A stretch of DNA of 5,700 nucleotides from positions 1 through 5,700 of the forward strand of contig JBKJJS010000003.1 in assembly GCA_046597895.1 (NCBI GenBank), in the 5' to 3' direction. Positions 5,519-5,700 of this stretch are shown here, piece by piece. Each line of letters begins with the position of its first letter. Within the stretch, counting starts at the first letter, position 1. The notes below the pieces were generated by a model. The model did no database searches. It saw only the letters and a list, made by a program, of their open reading frames with translations, and had not been told where the DNA came from. Source of the DNA: WLJO01 sp046597895. GTDB lineage: Bacteria; Actinomycetota; Acidimicrobiia; Acidimicrobiales; Ilumatobacteraceae. The position numbers and the translations under genes are program-made.

Positions 5519-5700
5519 TCAGGAGCCGGGGAGTGTCGACGAGGTAGCCGTGGCGGTGGCGCTCGAAGTAGGGGTCGACGTGGCGACGACCGTGACGCCA
5601 TCAGGATCGAGATCGGGTCGTACCGACGCGACGAGGGCGCGCCACTCAGTTCGGCCGATCCCGAGTGTGGATGCTTGGACGAGCGAGACCACGCCGTGCT
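5519..5700 (-). CDS. 3' end of an unidentified reading frame starting in the repeat, Ser/Thr-rich tail
   Basis: The minus-strand frame is open from the window edge to TGA at 5521-5519, giving 59 full codons. The first 22 residues (HGVVSLVQASTLGIGRTEWRAL) are encoded by repeat copy 2 and match the DUF559 protein. The following 37 residues (VASVRPDLDPDGVTVVA, then a Ser/Thr/Ala-rich tail ending LPGS) do not resemble it. The frame differs from that of the main DUF559 gene. A hairpin 9 nt past the stop supports a real gene end. It could be a remnant of a second DUF559-family gene joined to another gene's 3' end, or an artefact of the repeat. A plus-strand frame is also open here without a good start, so the coding call is tentative. 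I do not recognise the tail. Confidence 0.4.
   Translation of the reverse strand, partial: HGVVSLVQASTLGIGRTEWRALVASVRPDLDPDGVTVVATSTPTSSATATATSSTLPGS
5634..5700 (+). repeat. 67-bp direct repeat, copy 2 (window edge)
   Basis: This exact copy of 5303-5369 runs to the last base of the window, so the repeat may be longer. Offset and orientation relative to copy 1 are constant (331 bp, direct). Third codon positions are identical too, so the copy is very recent, was homogenised, or is an assembly effect. Confidence 0.95.

Noticed and set aside
5407..5601. N-terminal extension of the DUF559 protein to 5601
   Set aside because: The extra 65 residues are Arg/Pro-rich, cross a hairpin and are unlike the family, whose conserved N-terminus begins at Met 5406.

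Overview
The window is high-GC DNA with strong G/C preference at third codon positions. Its gene families (a DUF559/AbiEi-type protein, an actinobacterial 5'-3' exonuclease paralogue, methylmalonyl-CoA epimerase, a LivJ-type binding protein) fit a high-GC actinobacterium. I would guess Acidimicrobiia or a relative, but the class is inference from protein style only. Most starts lack a clear Shine-Dalgarno, as is common in such genomes. It reads as ordinary chromosome plus two disturbed edges. I see no CRISPR array, tRNA, rRNA, transposase or obvious phage gene.

Layout, left to right. (1) 1-426, plus strand: the 3' part of a branched-chain amino-acid-type ABC transporter substrate-binding protein. 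It stops well before the usual family C-terminus, so it looks truncated. (2) 514-2726, minus strand: an apparent operon in the order ECF sigma factor (2726-2166), a single-pass membrane protein that is probably its anti-sigma partner (2176-1475, overlapping the sigma gene by 11 nt with a strong Shine-Dalgarno), then a stand-alone 5'-3' exonuclease of the Pol I N-terminal/FEN type (1434-514). (3) 2727-2774: a 48-bp divergent promoter region containing a short palindrome. (4) 2775-3962, plus strand: an RlmI-family 23S rRNA cytosine methyltransferase. (5) 3979-4389, minus strand: methylmalonyl-CoA epimerase, tail to tail with RlmI. (6) 4414-4465: a perfect 21-bp-stem hairpin. (7) 4486-5406, minus strand: a DUF559 PD-(D/E)XK nuclease-like protein with an AbiEi-type N-terminal domain. 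(8) 5464-5509: a second hairpin sharing its core with the first. (9) 5519-5700, minus strand: the 3' end of a reading frame whose last 67 bases in the window exactly duplicate an internal piece of the DUF559 gene.

The sigma and membrane-protein genes probably form one regulatory unit, with the exonuclease possibly co-transcribed. RlmI and the epimerase are housekeeping functions with no evident link to it. The points most worth a second look are the exact 67-bp duplication reaching the right edge, the truncated binding protein at the left, the pair of related hairpins bracketing the DUF559 gene, and the anti-sigma candidate that lacks a zinc-binding motif. I did not find a convincing new multi-gene system.
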